Source of the DNA: Planctomycetota bacterium
GTDB lineage: Bacteria > Planctomycetota > B15-G4
Reading direction: 5' to 3'
NCBI GenBank assembly: GCA_029259715.1
Contig: JAJDEP010000002.1
Span: 1-64,000 of the forward strand
DNA length: 64,000 nt
Positions 16,112 through 28,061 of the stretch are shown piece by piece (within the stretch, counting starts at the first letter, position 1; the number at the start of each line of letters is the position of its first letter). The translations under genes were made by a program, and so were the position numbers. The notes under the pieces are model-generated. The model did no database searches. It saw only the letters and a list, made by a program, of their open reading frames with translations, and had not been told where the DNA came from.

Positions 16112-16717
16112 ATGCCGGGAGGGTGCGCAGCCGCTTTGCCTAGCCCCTCCAGCCCGACGGGAGGCGGTTCCGGTGGCGCGGTTCCGACCGCGCCTGGATC
16201 GCTGTTGCCGCGCATCGCCGCCGGTGAACCCGGCGCTGCCGGCGAGTTGATGGAGACCTACGGCAACCTGGTCTGGTCCATCGCGCGCCGCCTGCTCGGC
16301 AACGGCGCTGAGACGGAGGACGCCGTTCAGGACGCGTTCATCGAGTTGTGGCGGCACGCCGGACGCTTCGACGCGGCCAAGGGCAACGAGGCGGCCTTCG
16401 TGAGCACCATCGCGAAGCGACGCGTCATCGACCGCGTGCGCCGCCGCGGGCGCCGTCCGGACCGCGAGCCGCTCCCCGAACACTACGAGCCCGCCGACGA
16501 GATCGTCGCGGACCCCGCCGAGCAGGCCGACGAGGTCGCCCGCGCGACGGCGGCCCTGGAGTCACTGCCCGAGCCGCGCCAGGGCGTGCTGCGCATGGCG
16601 CTGCTGGCCGGCACCACGCACGCCGAGATCTCGCAGCAGACCGGCTTGCCGCTGGGCACGGTCAAGACCCACGTGCGCCGCGGTCTGATCCGCATGCGCG
16701 CTCTGCTCGCGGAGTGA
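16112..16717 (+). CDS. ECF-type RNA polymerase sigma factor
   Basis: The protein has 201 residues. Sigma region 2 spans about 45-110 (LMETYGNLVWSIARRLLG, DAVQDAFIELWRHAGRFD, VSTIAKRRVIDRVRRRGR). Region 4 spans about 140-198 (ATAALESLPEPRQGVLRMAL, then the HTH THAEISQQTGLPLGTVKTHVRR). It should direct RNA polymerase to an alternative promoter set. No anti-sigma factor follows; instead a cobalamin-binding protein gene converges on it, 44 bp away. The start is uncertain because the first 30 residues are low-complexity and no good ribosome site is seen; a later start is possible. Confidence 0.9.
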   Translation: MPGGCAAALPSPSSPTGGGSGGAVPTAPGSLLPRIAAGEPGAAGELMETYGNLVWSIARRLLGNGAETEDAVQDAFIELWRHAGRFDAAKGNEAAFVSTIAKRRVIDRVRRRGRRPDREPLPEHYEPADEIVADPAEQADEVARATAALESLPEPRQGVLRMALLAGTTHAEISQQTGLPLGTVKTHVRRGLIRMRALLAE

Positions 16718-16724
16718 CCAGGCC

Positions 16725-16743
16725 GCGCCGCTTCGAGCGGCGC
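16725..16743. terminator. GC-rich hairpin between convergent genes
   Basis: GCGCCGCT, loop TCG, AGCGGCGC: a perfect 8-bp stem with a 3-nt loop, 7 nt after the sigma-factor stop and before the stop of the facing gene. There is no U-tract. It could end transcription from both sides. Position and symmetry are the only evidence. Confidence 0.5.
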
Positions 16744-16761
16744 CGAGTCCGACGGAAAGGC

Positions 16762-17826
16762 CTAGAGGCCGACGAGTTGCCGGCCGACGGACACAGCCTC
16801 ATGACCACTGGCGGCGAAGGCGTTCGCGCCCGTCTCCCGCCACAGGTCCGGGTGCCACGCGAAGGCAGGTCCCCCCACCAGTACCGGGATGGCGCGCGCC
16901 GCGCCGCCTTCGACGCCCGGACGCGCGCGCAGGCTCGCCACCGCGGTGACCACCGCATCGACGTGCCGGACGAGCGCTGCCGACAGGAGCACCAGGTCGG
17001 CCTCGAAGGCGTCCACCGACCAGACCAGGTCGTCGACGGGCAGTCCACTGCCCAGCGACACGAGGCGCCAGCCGTCCATCTCGTACAGCGCGCTGACGGC
17101 CTGCATGCCGATGTCGTGGGGGTCGCCCTCGAGCGTCGCCGCCAGGACGGTCTTGCCGCACTCCTGTGTCGGCGGCGCCAACGCAACGATGCGCGGGATC
17201 AGAGCGGAGACCGTGGCCGAGATGAAGTGCTCTTCGGCCACGGTGATCTCGTCCAGCTGCCACATGCGCCCGAGCTCGCGCTCGGCCGGGAGGCAAACCT
17301 CCAAGATGGCGTCACGAGCCGAGAGGTCGCCGGCGCGGATCGCTGCGGTCACGAGTTCGCCGGCGCGACGGCGATCGCCCTCGAGCAGCGCCAGCACGAA
17401 GCGTGCGGCCAGTTTTCCGTTGGGCGTGTCGGCCGAGAGCGTGGAGGCCTCGATGGCCGGCAGCCTGTCCCAGCCGTCGAGGGTCGCGTCCAGGCACTGC
17501 AGCGCGGGCGGCGCGGCCTCGGCCGGCAACTCGTCGTGCAGCACGTCGCGCAGGCATTTCAGGCTGAGCTGCAGGTCCGACTCGGGGAAGCCGCGGGAGG
17601 TGAGCGTCGCGCGCGTCCACCCGACCTGGTCCGTGAACAATCCCGGCTGACCGCGGCCGATGGCGAGCCTCAGCTCTTCGATGCGGCTGGCCAGGTGCTC
17701 GCGCCAGACCGCATGGGCGTTGGCGCCGAATCGATCGGGTGCGTCCAACCGCACCAGGAGTGCTTCGGTCGCGAGTCGCGCCAGGCCCGGTGCGCTCGTC
17801 TTCAACAAATCGGCGGTGAAGCGCAT
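16762..17826 (-). CDS. Cobalamin-binding sensor protein with Wx9EH light-sensing motif
   Basis: The protein has 354 residues from ATG 17826; a TTG at 17838 would add four. The N-terminal about 125 residues are helical and resemble RsbR/RsbRD-type sensor domains. Residues about 140-220 form the four-helix cap of B12-binding domains, with W-QLDEITVAE-EH matching the Wx9EH signature of adenosylcobalamin photoreceptors such as CarH. A Rossmann B12-binding domain follows, with the canonical DPHDIG (DxHxxG; His is the lower cobalt ligand) and a GSGLP turn. No MerR helix-turn-helix is present, unlike CarH, so output must pass through another protein. The convergent ECF sigma factor is an obvious candidate partner. 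Confidence 0.85.
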   Translation of the reverse strand: MRFTADLLKTSAPGLARLATEALLVRLDAPDRFGANAHAVWREHLASRIEELRLAIGRGQPGLFTDQVGWTRATLTSRGFPESDLQLSLKCLRDVLHDELPAEAAPPALQCLDATLDGWDRLPAIEASTLSADTPNGKLAARFVLALLEGDRRRAGELVTAAIRAGDLSARDAILEVCLPAERELGRMWQLDEITVAEEHFISATVSALIPRIVALAPPTQECGKTVLAATLEGDPHDIGMQAVSALYEMDGWRLVSLGSGLPVDDLVWSVDAFEADLVLLSAALVRHVDAVVTAVASLRARPGVEGGAARAIPVLVGGPAFAWHPDLWRETGANAFAASGHEAVSVGRQLVGL

Positions 17827-18058
17827 GGCGGCAGTCAAGGGGCGTGAAACCCTAGCAGATCAGCGCCCGGCAGCCGGAGGACCAGCATGCGGGCGGTCAT
17901 CGGGGATTCGTGTCGCATGGGGAGGTCTTCGCTCGAACCCCCTCGGCGGATGCGCTCTTCATCCTCGAAAAGCCGGCTCGGGGCCGCTGGGCCTCGGCAC
18001 GCGCGGAATCGCGGCCTCCGGCGTGAATCCGCCGGGCGATTCCCGGCGAATCAAAGGC

Positions 18059-18774
18059 ATGAACGCTCTCGCACCCGCCATCATGTTGGCTTCCATGACG
18101 ATCTTCCCCGGCGCCTCCTCCCCCCACCCGGATCCAGACCAAGCCGCCTTGGTGATGACGACACTCTTCGACTTCTCGCACCCGGACGCCGCCGACTCCT
18201 GGCGCACCGTCGACGACGTGGTCATGGGCGGCATCTCCTCCAGCCGCGTGCTTGCCGACCCCGCCGGCATGGCTGTCTTCACCGGCACCGTCTCGCTCGA
18301 ACGCAACGGCGGGTTCGCGTCCGCTCGTGCGACGACGTCCCTCGGGCCCGGCGAGTCCATGGACGGGATCACGCTGGTGGTGCGCGGCGACGGCAAGACC
18401 TACAAGGTCACCCTGCGCGGCGACCGCCGCTTCGACGGCGTGGGTTGGCAGGCACCCTTCGCCACGGTGGCGGGGAGCTGGACGACGGTGAGACTGCCGG
18501 TGTCGGCCTTCACGCCGAGCTGGCGCGGACGCCTCGTGCCGGACGCCGCGCCTCTCGATCCGCGCCGACTGCAGTCCATCGGCCTGTCCATCTCTGACAA
18601 GCAGGCCGGCGCGTTCCGCCTCGAGATCCGGAGCATCGCCACGTGGCGGCGCAGCGAGCCCTCGCCGAGCCCGTCCGCCCTCGAGCAACATCCCGAGGCC
18701 GGCTCGGATGCCCGTGAGGTCTTCCAGCGTCGACTCGAGAGCCGTCAGCCGGACGCGGCCACTCCGCGGACCCC

Positions 18775-18778
<4 letters not shown>
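18059..18778 (+). CDS. CIA30 family protein
   Basis: The protein has 239 residues. After a short N-terminal hydrophobic stretch, residues about 30-200 match the CIA30 beta-sandwich fold (complex I intermediate-associated protein 30; galactose-binding-like). Recognisable pieces are WRTVDDVVMGGISSS, FTGTVSLERNGGFAS, GDGKTYKVTLR and GLSISDKQAGAFRLEI. In bacteria, CIA30 proteins often sit beside or fuse to atypical SDRs. Here the stop overlaps the start of an SDR gene (ATGA at 18775-18778), implying coupled translation. The C-terminal 40 residues are charged and not conserved. ATG 18059 has AAAGG directly before it but at poor spacing; ATG 18152 is an alternative. Confidence 0.85.
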
Positions 18779-22559
<3,781 letters not shown>

Positions 22560-22581
22560 GCGCTGAGCCTCGCGGCGCCCC

Positions 22582-23031
22582 TCAACCCCGGACGTCGACC
22601 CCGTCCTCGGCGAAGCGCTTGAAGTCCTCCATGTGCTTGAGGGACTGCTTCGGGAACGCGCCTTTGAAGACCAGGCCCATGAGCTTCATGAAGCCCGAGA
22701 ACTCGAACACGTTCTCGCTCACCCAGCGCGTCTTGTTCGGGGAGATCTCGGTGAATCGATTGATCACGAGGTTGTGCATGCCCTTGGCGTCGTAGGTGCC
22801 GCTGAACTCCTCGGGCAGGTCTCGCTTCGTGATCGTCTCGACCATCTCGCACGCGCGGCCCCCGGAGTTGATCACAAAGCGCGACTTCGCGCCGACATGA
22901 CCGGGCTTGCCACTGATGGGCTCGAACGTCTGGAGGCCGCGCAACCACTTGAACAGGTTGTCGGGGTCGTCGAAGAGTTCGATGACGCGACTCCTCGGCA
23001 GTTCGAGGTCAATCTGGACTGTGTATTGCAT
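22582..23031 (-). CDS. SRPBCC-family protein
   Basis: The protein has 149 residues from ATG 23031, which has a GGGGGGTG ribosome site at good spacing; a GTG nine bases upstream is less likely. The sequence matches the helix-grip START/polyketide-cyclase fold: an opening beta strand, the SRVIELFDDPDNLFKWLRG helix, repeated strands, and a long C-terminal helix. These proteins bind small hydrophobic ligands; no ligand can be deduced. It converges on katG with 22 bp between stops. Confidence 0.8.
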   Translation of the reverse strand: MQYTVQIDLELPRSRVIELFDDPDNLFKWLRGLQTFEPISGKPGHVGAKSRFVINSGGRACEMVETITKRDLPEEFSGTYDAKGMHNLVINRFTEISPNKTRWVSENVFEFSGFMKLMGLVFKGAFPKQSLKHMEDFKRFAEDGVDVRG

Positions 23032-23128
23032 GAGCGGCACCCCCCATTGCTGGTGAGGAGATCGTGGCCCCGCGATCGTGTCGAGTCAAACCGCAGACCC
23101 GACGCGTTGTCTCCTCTCCACGGCGCGG

Positions 23129-24589
23129 TCAACGCATCGACGGATGGCTGACCTGGTCGTCCGGACCCTCCAATAAGGCGAAGCGAGGAGCGGGCAACGC
23201 CATGCGAGCATCTTCGCTGAGCCCGTTCTCAAAGAACGCAAGGATCGCCTTGTGAACCTCGGGGCGAACGAGGATCGAATCATGACCGCCATTCTCAAGG
23301 ACGAGGTGGTTCGAAGACGGGAATCGCTCTCTCGCCCTCTCAGCCTGCTCGGGCGGCGTGTTGGCATCGAGGCTGCCGCTCACGAACAACGTAGGCACCG
23401 TGCAGTCAACGGCAGCCCGGAAGGCGTCGCCCAAGTCCTCCACTCCGAAAGCGACGTCGAGATCTGGCGAGAAGAAGCAGCGCGTCATGCCGAACAGGCT
23501 CGACGTCGCCTGCAAGCGGATCTCGGCCCAGCGCTCCGCCGTGGCTCCCGAGGCCCCCCGATTGATAAACGCCACGGCGGGCCACGCCGCCATCTGCCGA
23601 TACCGCTTGCGCACGAACCATGAGAGCGTGTCGGTTCGGCCGTTGTCCAACTCGTGGACCATGCGCGGGAACACGCTGAAGTCTCCCGGGTCACCGAGGT
23701 CGAAGAGCAGAATGAACAGGAACCCGTGACGCCCGAGCTGCAGGGCAACCGGTTGCCCTGTTCCGGGATGCTCCACCTGAATCTCCAAGGGGTGGAGCTC
23801 GAGACTCTGCGCAACGGAGACCAGCCGTGTGAACAGGTCGGGCATCGCTTCGCCGATGCGAGGGTCTGCAGCCGCCAAGGCCGATACATGCCGCAGGGCG
23901 GCATCAAGCCGACCGGGGAGCGCGTGAATCTCATGGGGCCCCGCGGTGCCGAGGCTGACGAAGTGCGACACTCGCTCGGAGTGCCGGCGCAGATACTCGA
24001 ATGCGAGGTGTGTTCCTCCACTGTGGGCGACAATGCGGATGGTGTCGTATCCAAGCGCGACCCGTACGGCTTCGATGTCACTCGCGCTTTCCCGGGTGTT
24101 GAACGCGCCGAGCTGCACGCCACGCAGCTCCGAGAATCGTCGCACCGCCTGGGCCGTCTCGATCGCATGCGCCCTTGCGCCTTCCGTGTTTCCGAACAGC
24201 TGCTCGGCTCGGAAGGGCGGACGGTCCCAGGTCAAACGTGGCTCCGACCTCCCCGTGCCCCGCTGATCGATCAACACGACATCGGAGTTCGCCAGATACG
24301 GCAACCAGATCTCCCAACCGGCGGTGTCCGTAGCCGAACCCGGGATCCCGTTGAGGAAGAACACCGGAGGCCCTGGATCGCCGGTCGGGCTCCTCAGCAC
24401 CAGCACGGCGATCCGCAATGACCCGGCTTCGGGTTCGGAGTGTCGCTGGGGCACGCTCAGCAGTCCGGCGCCGGCAGCGAAGGCCTTGTCGCCAACGGTG
24501 ACGTTGCGGTGTTCCAACCTGAAGGCCTGCCCGTCGGCCCGTCCCGCCATGGCGCAGAAGACGAAGGCAAGCAGGAATCGGCTGGCCAT
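23129..24589 (-). CDS. Exported alpha/beta hydrolase (proline-iminopeptidase/TAP-like)
   Basis: The protein has 486 residues from ATG 24589 with AGGA upstream. A signal peptide (RFLLAFVFCAMAGRADGQ) precedes an alpha/beta hydrolase fold. Visible parts are the oxyanion region FFLNGIPGSA, the strand motif LIDQRGTGRSEP typical of proline iminopeptidases and tricorn-interacting aminopeptidases, the nucleophile elbow AHSGG (Ser), Asp in SGSLDANTP and His in NGGHDSI. It likely releases N-terminal residues from peptides, or hydrolyses esters, in the periplasm. It lies 13 bp behind the TetR regulator gene, forming a two-gene operon. Base composition is visibly less GC-rich than the window average, suggesting transfer. 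Confidence 0.85.
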   Translation of the reverse strand: MASRFLLAFVFCAMAGRADGQAFRLEHRNVTVGDKAFAAGAGLLSVPQRHSEPEAGSLRIAVLVLRSPTGDPGPPVFFLNGIPGSATDTAGWEIWLPYLANSDVVLIDQRGTGRSEPRLTWDRPPFRAEQLFGNTEGARAHAIETAQAVRRFSELRGVQLGAFNTRESASDIEAVRVALGYDTIRIVAHSGGTHLAFEYLRRHSERVSHFVSLGTAGPHEIHALPGRLDAALRHVSALAAADPRIGEAMPDLFTRLVSVAQSLELHPLEIQVEHPGTGQPVALQLGRHGFLFILLFDLGDPGDFSVFPRMVHELDNGRTDTLSWFVRKRYRQMAAWPAVAFINRGASGATAERWAEIRLQATSSLFGMTRCFFSPDLDVAFGVEDLGDAFRAAVDCTVPTLFVSGSLDANTPPEQAERARERFPSSNHLVLENGGHDSILVRPEVHKAILAFFENGLSEDARMALPAPRFALLEGPDDQVSHPSMR

Positions 24590-24602
24590 GACTTCCTGAA
24601 GA

Positions 24603-25268
24603 TCAAACCGAAGAGAGATCAATGCTGCCCGCGGGCTTCAACAGCCCGACGACCATCTTGGTGACATCCTGCAGCAGTTGCGCGTTGCTCTGTTGCGTCG
24701 TGCCGGCATGCGCGCTCTCGGAGAACAGGATGCGCTCCCGGCAGATCGCCGCAGCGCCGAATATGGCGGCCTGCGCCCCGCGCTCCGGCTCGGGATGCCC
24801 GATCTCAGGGCGTTGCGCGAGCAAGGCATCGACGAGGAAACGATGCTGCGCCGCGCGGCGCTCCTTCGTCTGTGCATCGATCTCCTGGGGATCGTTGCGA
24901 ACGTGAAGAGCCAGGGCCCGTAGAAGATGTCGTCGCCCCTGGAAGGTATCGATCAGGTAGCGGGTGACCCATCCGGACGCACGCACCAGGTCGGACGGTG
25001 GATCACCTTGCCTTTGCCGCCATTCCTCGATCCAGCCCGGCAGGCCCGCTTCGTAGCGGTCGTAGAGCCCCGAGAGGAGCGACTGCTTGTCCCGGAATCG
25101 GTTGTAGAAGGAGCCGACCGACGTGCGAGACGCGACCACGATCTCTGCCACCGTGAGCCGCTTGAACTCCCGATCGAGCAGCAGCCGCTCTGTGGCATCG
25201 AGGATGCGATCGAGGCTCTGCTGACTCCTTCGCTGTCTCGGAGGGCGCACTGCGGAACGGACGACCAT
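24603..25268 (-). CDS. TetR/AcrR-family transcriptional regulator
   Basis: The protein has 221 residues from ATG 25268. The N-terminal DNA-binding domain (residues about 10-60) has the TetR helix-turn-helix LTVAEIVVASRTSVGSFYNR followed by FRDKQSLL. The C-terminal about 150 residues would be the ligand-binding and dimer domain. It likely represses itself and the alpha/beta hydrolase gene 13 bp downstream, and perhaps the divergent beta-lactamase-fold gene at 25476. An in-frame ATG at 25346 would add a lysine-rich, AT-rich leader that looks non-coding. Confidence 0.88.
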   Translation of the reverse strand: MVVRSAVRPPRQRRSQQSLDRILDATERLLLDREFKRLTVAEIVVASRTSVGSFYNRFRDKQSLLSGLYDRYEAGLPGWIEEWRQRQGDPPSDLVRASGWVTRYLIDTFQGRRHLLRALALHVRNDPQEIDAQTKERRAAQHRFLVDALLAQRPEIGHPEPERGAQAAIFGAAAICRERILFSESAHAGTTQQSNAQLLQDVTKMVVGLLKPAGSIDLSSV

Positions 25269-25475
25269 GGAGACGATTAGAACATACTTCTTTTTATTAT
25301 TCCATGAGACCTTCTTGGGTGATTCTTTGTCGTGGCAATGCGGCAACGCTCGTTCTCCAGCGACAGATCAAACTTGACACCTATTTAGAAGTCAGTTCTT
25401 CTTGAGTTCCGAGCAGTCGCCTCGGGACAGGGAATACCGGGTCCTGCGCATGCCCCCCTCCACGGAATCCGACAC
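25269..25475. promoter_or_regulatory. AT-rich divergent regulatory region
   Basis: This 207-bp gap between the TetR gene and the divergent serine hydrolase is the most AT-rich stretch in the window (for example CTTCTTTTTATTATTCC near 25290). A perfect TTGACA lies at 25374-25379 on the plus strand, but the matching -10 is weak. The TetR operator should be here; no clean palindrome was identified. Confidence 0.4.
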
Positions 25476-26948
25476 GTGAATCGCCTCCAGCTCGCCGTCC
25501 TTCTTGCCCTCACTCTGCTCGCCACGCCGACTGCCGCCATGCCGGCATGGCCCTCGGAGGGCATCGAGGGGCGGTGGACCCTCCATCACCGCAAGCCCGG
25601 GGTCGTCGAGGAAGAGACCGTCCAGTTGCTCGTGCGCCCCGGAGAGGGACGCTCCGTGACCGCCGAGGTTTCCATTCCCGGGGTCATCGTGCCCTTTGAG
25701 GGGACTTTCAACCCGGAGACGGGAGTCCTGGACCTGATTACCCACAAGGGTTCAGAGTCGGCCTCCATCGTCCTCACGCTGAAGGACGGCGAGCTCACGG
25801 GCGAGGGCGACCTGCCCATCGGTCAGCTCACTTTTCATGGGACGCGAACGATCGGCGAGCCCGAGGCACCGGAACGGATGGCACTCGACCGAGCGAGGCC
25901 AAGCGAGGCCCTGAACGGCGACCTCCCCCCTGAGCTTGCGCGCGCCAGCCTCCACCTCATCGATGCGACCATGGATGCAGGCAACATCGTCGGTCTCTCG
26001 ATGGCCTTGGTCGCCGACGGCAAAGTCATCGAGGTTTTCAGCTCGGGCTGGCAGGACTTCGAGAATGACGTCCCCGCGACGGCAGAGACGATGTACCGCT
26101 GGGCCTCGGTCTCCAAGCCCCTGACGGCCATCGCCGCGCTTCAGCTGGTTGCCTCGGGTGAGCTCGACCCGCACGCCGACGTGCGAGAGCTCGTGCCCGA
26201 GTACGACAAGGACGTCGTGATCACTGCGCATCAGCTCCTGGCCCACGAGTCTGGCATTCCTCACTCGACCCAGACGAAGGTCCGCACGGTGAAGAAGTAC
26301 GACTCACCCCACCCTTTCGTGAACAGGGTCAACGCACTGGACATGTTCATCGAGTCCGACCTGAACTTCGCGCCCGGCTATGCGTTCAGCTATACGACCC
26401 CCGGGTATGTGCTGCTCGGCGCAGTGATGGAGCGCGCGGGGCACAAGCCTTACGCGGATCAGGTCATGGAGAGGATCTGCAGGCCCCTCGGCATGGACAC
26501 CATGCGCCCCGACTACATTTGGGAAGAGATCCCCCATCGCAACACCGCGTACCAGTCGACTTCCCTCGGCCCGCTTCCGGCTACCTGGGACGACATCTCG
26601 TGGAAACTGCCCGCCGGTGGTTGGATCTCGACGGCCGGAGACATGGGCCGCTTCGCCATCGGCCTGATGGGGAACGAACTGCTCGAGCCGAGCGTGAAGG
26701 CGATGATGCAAGAGATGCGCACCGACTACGGCGAAGGCAAGAAGGGCTACGGACTCGGGATCAACGTGGCTCGGTACGGCGGGGACCGGGTGCTCTACCA
26801 CGGCGGTGGCCAGGTCGGAGCATCAGCCTATCTGCTGTGCAGCCCTGACACCGGTCACGCGGTGGCGATCGTGACGAACACCGAAGGCATCGATCTCTCG
26901 GAGCTCGCGTTTCCGACGCTGCAGCTGCTCAACAATCAAAGCCCGTGA
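25476..26948 (+). CDS. Exported serine hydrolase (beta-lactamase / DD-peptidase fold)
   Basis: The protein has 490 residues from GTG 25476. It has a signal peptide (LAVLLALTLLATPTAA). Residues about 25-130 are a beta-rich domain of unknown role. Residues about 150-480 form a class C beta-lactamase-like (S12) domain: the nucleophile motif SVSK (Ser211, Lys214) and the C-terminal HGG motif are present. The middle motif, normally YxN, is Y-T-T within FSYTTPGY, so it is altered at the third position. S12 relatives act as DD-peptidases, esterases or amidases, and a true beta-lactamase is less likely. It is divergent from the TetR regulator and may be controlled by it. GC content is lower than in neighbouring genes. 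Confidence 0.87.
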   Translation: MNRLQLAVLLALTLLATPTAAMPAWPSEGIEGRWTLHHRKPGVVEEETVQLLVRPGEGRSVTAEVSIPGVIVPFEGTFNPETGVLDLITHKGSESASIVLTLKDGELTGEGDLPIGQLTFHGTRTIGEPEAPERMALDRARPSEALNGDLPPELARASLHLIDATMDAGNIVGLSMALVADGKVIEVFSSGWQDFENDVPATAETMYRWASVSKPLTAIAALQLVASGELDPHADVRELVPEYDKDVVITAHQLLAHESGIPHSTQTKVRTVKKYDSPHPFVNRVNALDMFIESDLNFAPGYAFSYTTPGYVLLGAVMERAGHKPYADQVMERICRPLGMDTMRPDYIWEEIPHRNTAYQSTSLGPLPATWDDISWKLPAGGWISTAGDMGRFAIGLMGNELLEPSVKAMMQEMRTDYGEGKKGYGLGINVARYGGDRVLYHGGGQVGASAYLLCSPDTGHAVAIVTNTEGIDLSELAFPTLQLLNNQSP

Positions 26949-27020
26949 ATGTTCGCCAGAGTCGGACTCGACCGAGCGCGATCCGGTCTCGACGCACTGA
27001 ACGATCAGGTCCGGTCGCCT

Positions 27021-27242
27021 TCATGGTCGTCGCCTTCGCGAGCCTCGGCCGGAGGCGCGCCGAGCATCCAGCACGCACCCGATCACGAGACCGGTCACCA
27101 TCCCCCAAATCAGCCCTGCACCGACGTCGCCGAACGCCGCCCCGAAGGCGACACCGAAGGCCACTCCCAGGGCCAGGCCTTGCCCGGCCATGGAGGCCTT
27201 CCCTTGCGGGGGCTGATCCTGCGGCTTGGATTCACGGCCCAT
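27021..27242 (-). CDS. Small glycine-zipper membrane protein
   Basis: The protein has 73 residues from ATG 27242. A polar N-terminus (MGRESKPQDQPPQGKAS) is followed by two hydrophobic glycine/alanine-rich segments (LALGVAFGVAFGAAFGD and LIWGMVTGLVIGCVL) and a basic tail. The GxxxG-like spacing is typical of glycine-zipper membrane proteins seen as small hypotheticals in many bacteria. No function can be assigned. The reading frame stays open upstream, but that part overlaps the neighbouring gene in another frame and is not believed. Confidence 0.6.
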   Translation of the reverse strand: MGRESKPQDQPPQGKASMAGQGLALGVAFGVAFGAAFGDVGAGLIWGMVTGLVIGCVLDARRASGRGSRRRRP

Positions 27243-27355
27243 GGGTGCGGCCTCGCGGCGACCATCGCCAGCGTCGACTCTAGACCCTCTGCAGTGAGCA
27301 CGGTGTGGCGCGAGCGCGACATGGCGCCCGTCGGAGCGCGGGCCTCGAGCGCCGC

Positions 27356-28048
27356 CTAGCGCCGCGCCACTCGCTGGCGTGCCGCCTGCTTCCGCGTGGC
27401 CTGCTTCCTCGCCACTTTCTTCCGCGGGGCCTTCTTGCGGTCCGCCGCCTTGGGCTGCGCGGCTTTCTTGCGCGTGGCTTTCTTGCGCGTGGTCTTCTTC
27501 GCCGCGGACTTCTTCGCGGTGGTTCGCTTCTCCGTGGCCTGCTTCGGCGCCGCTTTGGCCGCCTGCTTCGCGCGCTTCTCGAGCACGGATGCGGGCAGGG
27601 CCGCCTCGTAGGACGCGACGAACCTGGCGGCCGTGATGCGCTTGATGGCCCGCCCGACCACGCCCGCCGGGATGTCGTCGAGCCGCTTCACCCGCACGCA
27701 CGACTTACCCATGTCGAGCCGCTTACCGGTGGCCTTCCACTCCTTGGCGAAGAGCTCGGGGCCGTCCTTCTCGCAGTACACGCAGAAGAGGTAGATGCCG
27801 ATGTGGCTCTTCTGCGAGGCGAGCGCCGCGAAGGGCAGCGGCGTGTTCGGGGTGCAGTGGTATCCGGGCGGATAGACCGAGAGCGGCAGGGCCCACGAGA
27901 TCATCCCGCCGTCCATCGACTCCTTGAACTTCGGATCGATGTTCTTGCGGATCTCCGCGCGCAGGGCCTTGACGGCCGGGCGGCGGTCTTCGGGCAGCGA
28001 CGCGAGGAACTGGGTGACGGTGAGGGCTTTGGTCGTCGGAGCAGGCAT
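27356..28048 (-). CDS. DUF1801 protein with histone-H1-like basic tail
   Basis: The protein has 230 residues from ATG 28048. Residues 1-140 match DUF1801 (YdhG-like fold): TVTQFLASLPEDRRPAVKAL, DGGMISWALPLSVYPPGYHC, IGIYLFCVY and KSCVRVKRLDDIP. From about residue 155 the sequence becomes a low-complexity Lys/Ala/Arg/Thr tail with AAKK, TRKKA and RKQA repeats, like histone H1 or bacterial H1-like proteins. Such tails bind nucleic acid non-specifically. DUF1801 has no firmly known function. A similar basic tail ends the methyltransferase at 50026, suggesting that such fusions are a habit of this genome. Confidence 0.82.
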   Translation of the reverse strand: MPAPTTKALTVTQFLASLPEDRRPAVKALRAEIRKNIDPKFKESMDGGMISWALPLSVYPPGYHCTPNTPLPFAALASQKSHIGIYLFCVYCEKDGPELFAKEWKATGKRLDMGKSCVRVKRLDDIPAGVVGRAIKRITAARFVASYEAALPASVLEKRAKQAAKAAPKQATEKRTTAKKSAAKKTTRKKATRKKAAQPKAADRKKAPRKKVARKQATRKQAARQRVARR

Positions 28049-28061
28049 GGGCCCGACGATA

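Noticed and set aside
27243-27701. Upstream extension of the glycine-zipper protein
   Set aside because: The extension is a shifted frame of the Lys/Ala-rich tail of the DUF1801 gene on the same strand; the membrane part alone looks real.
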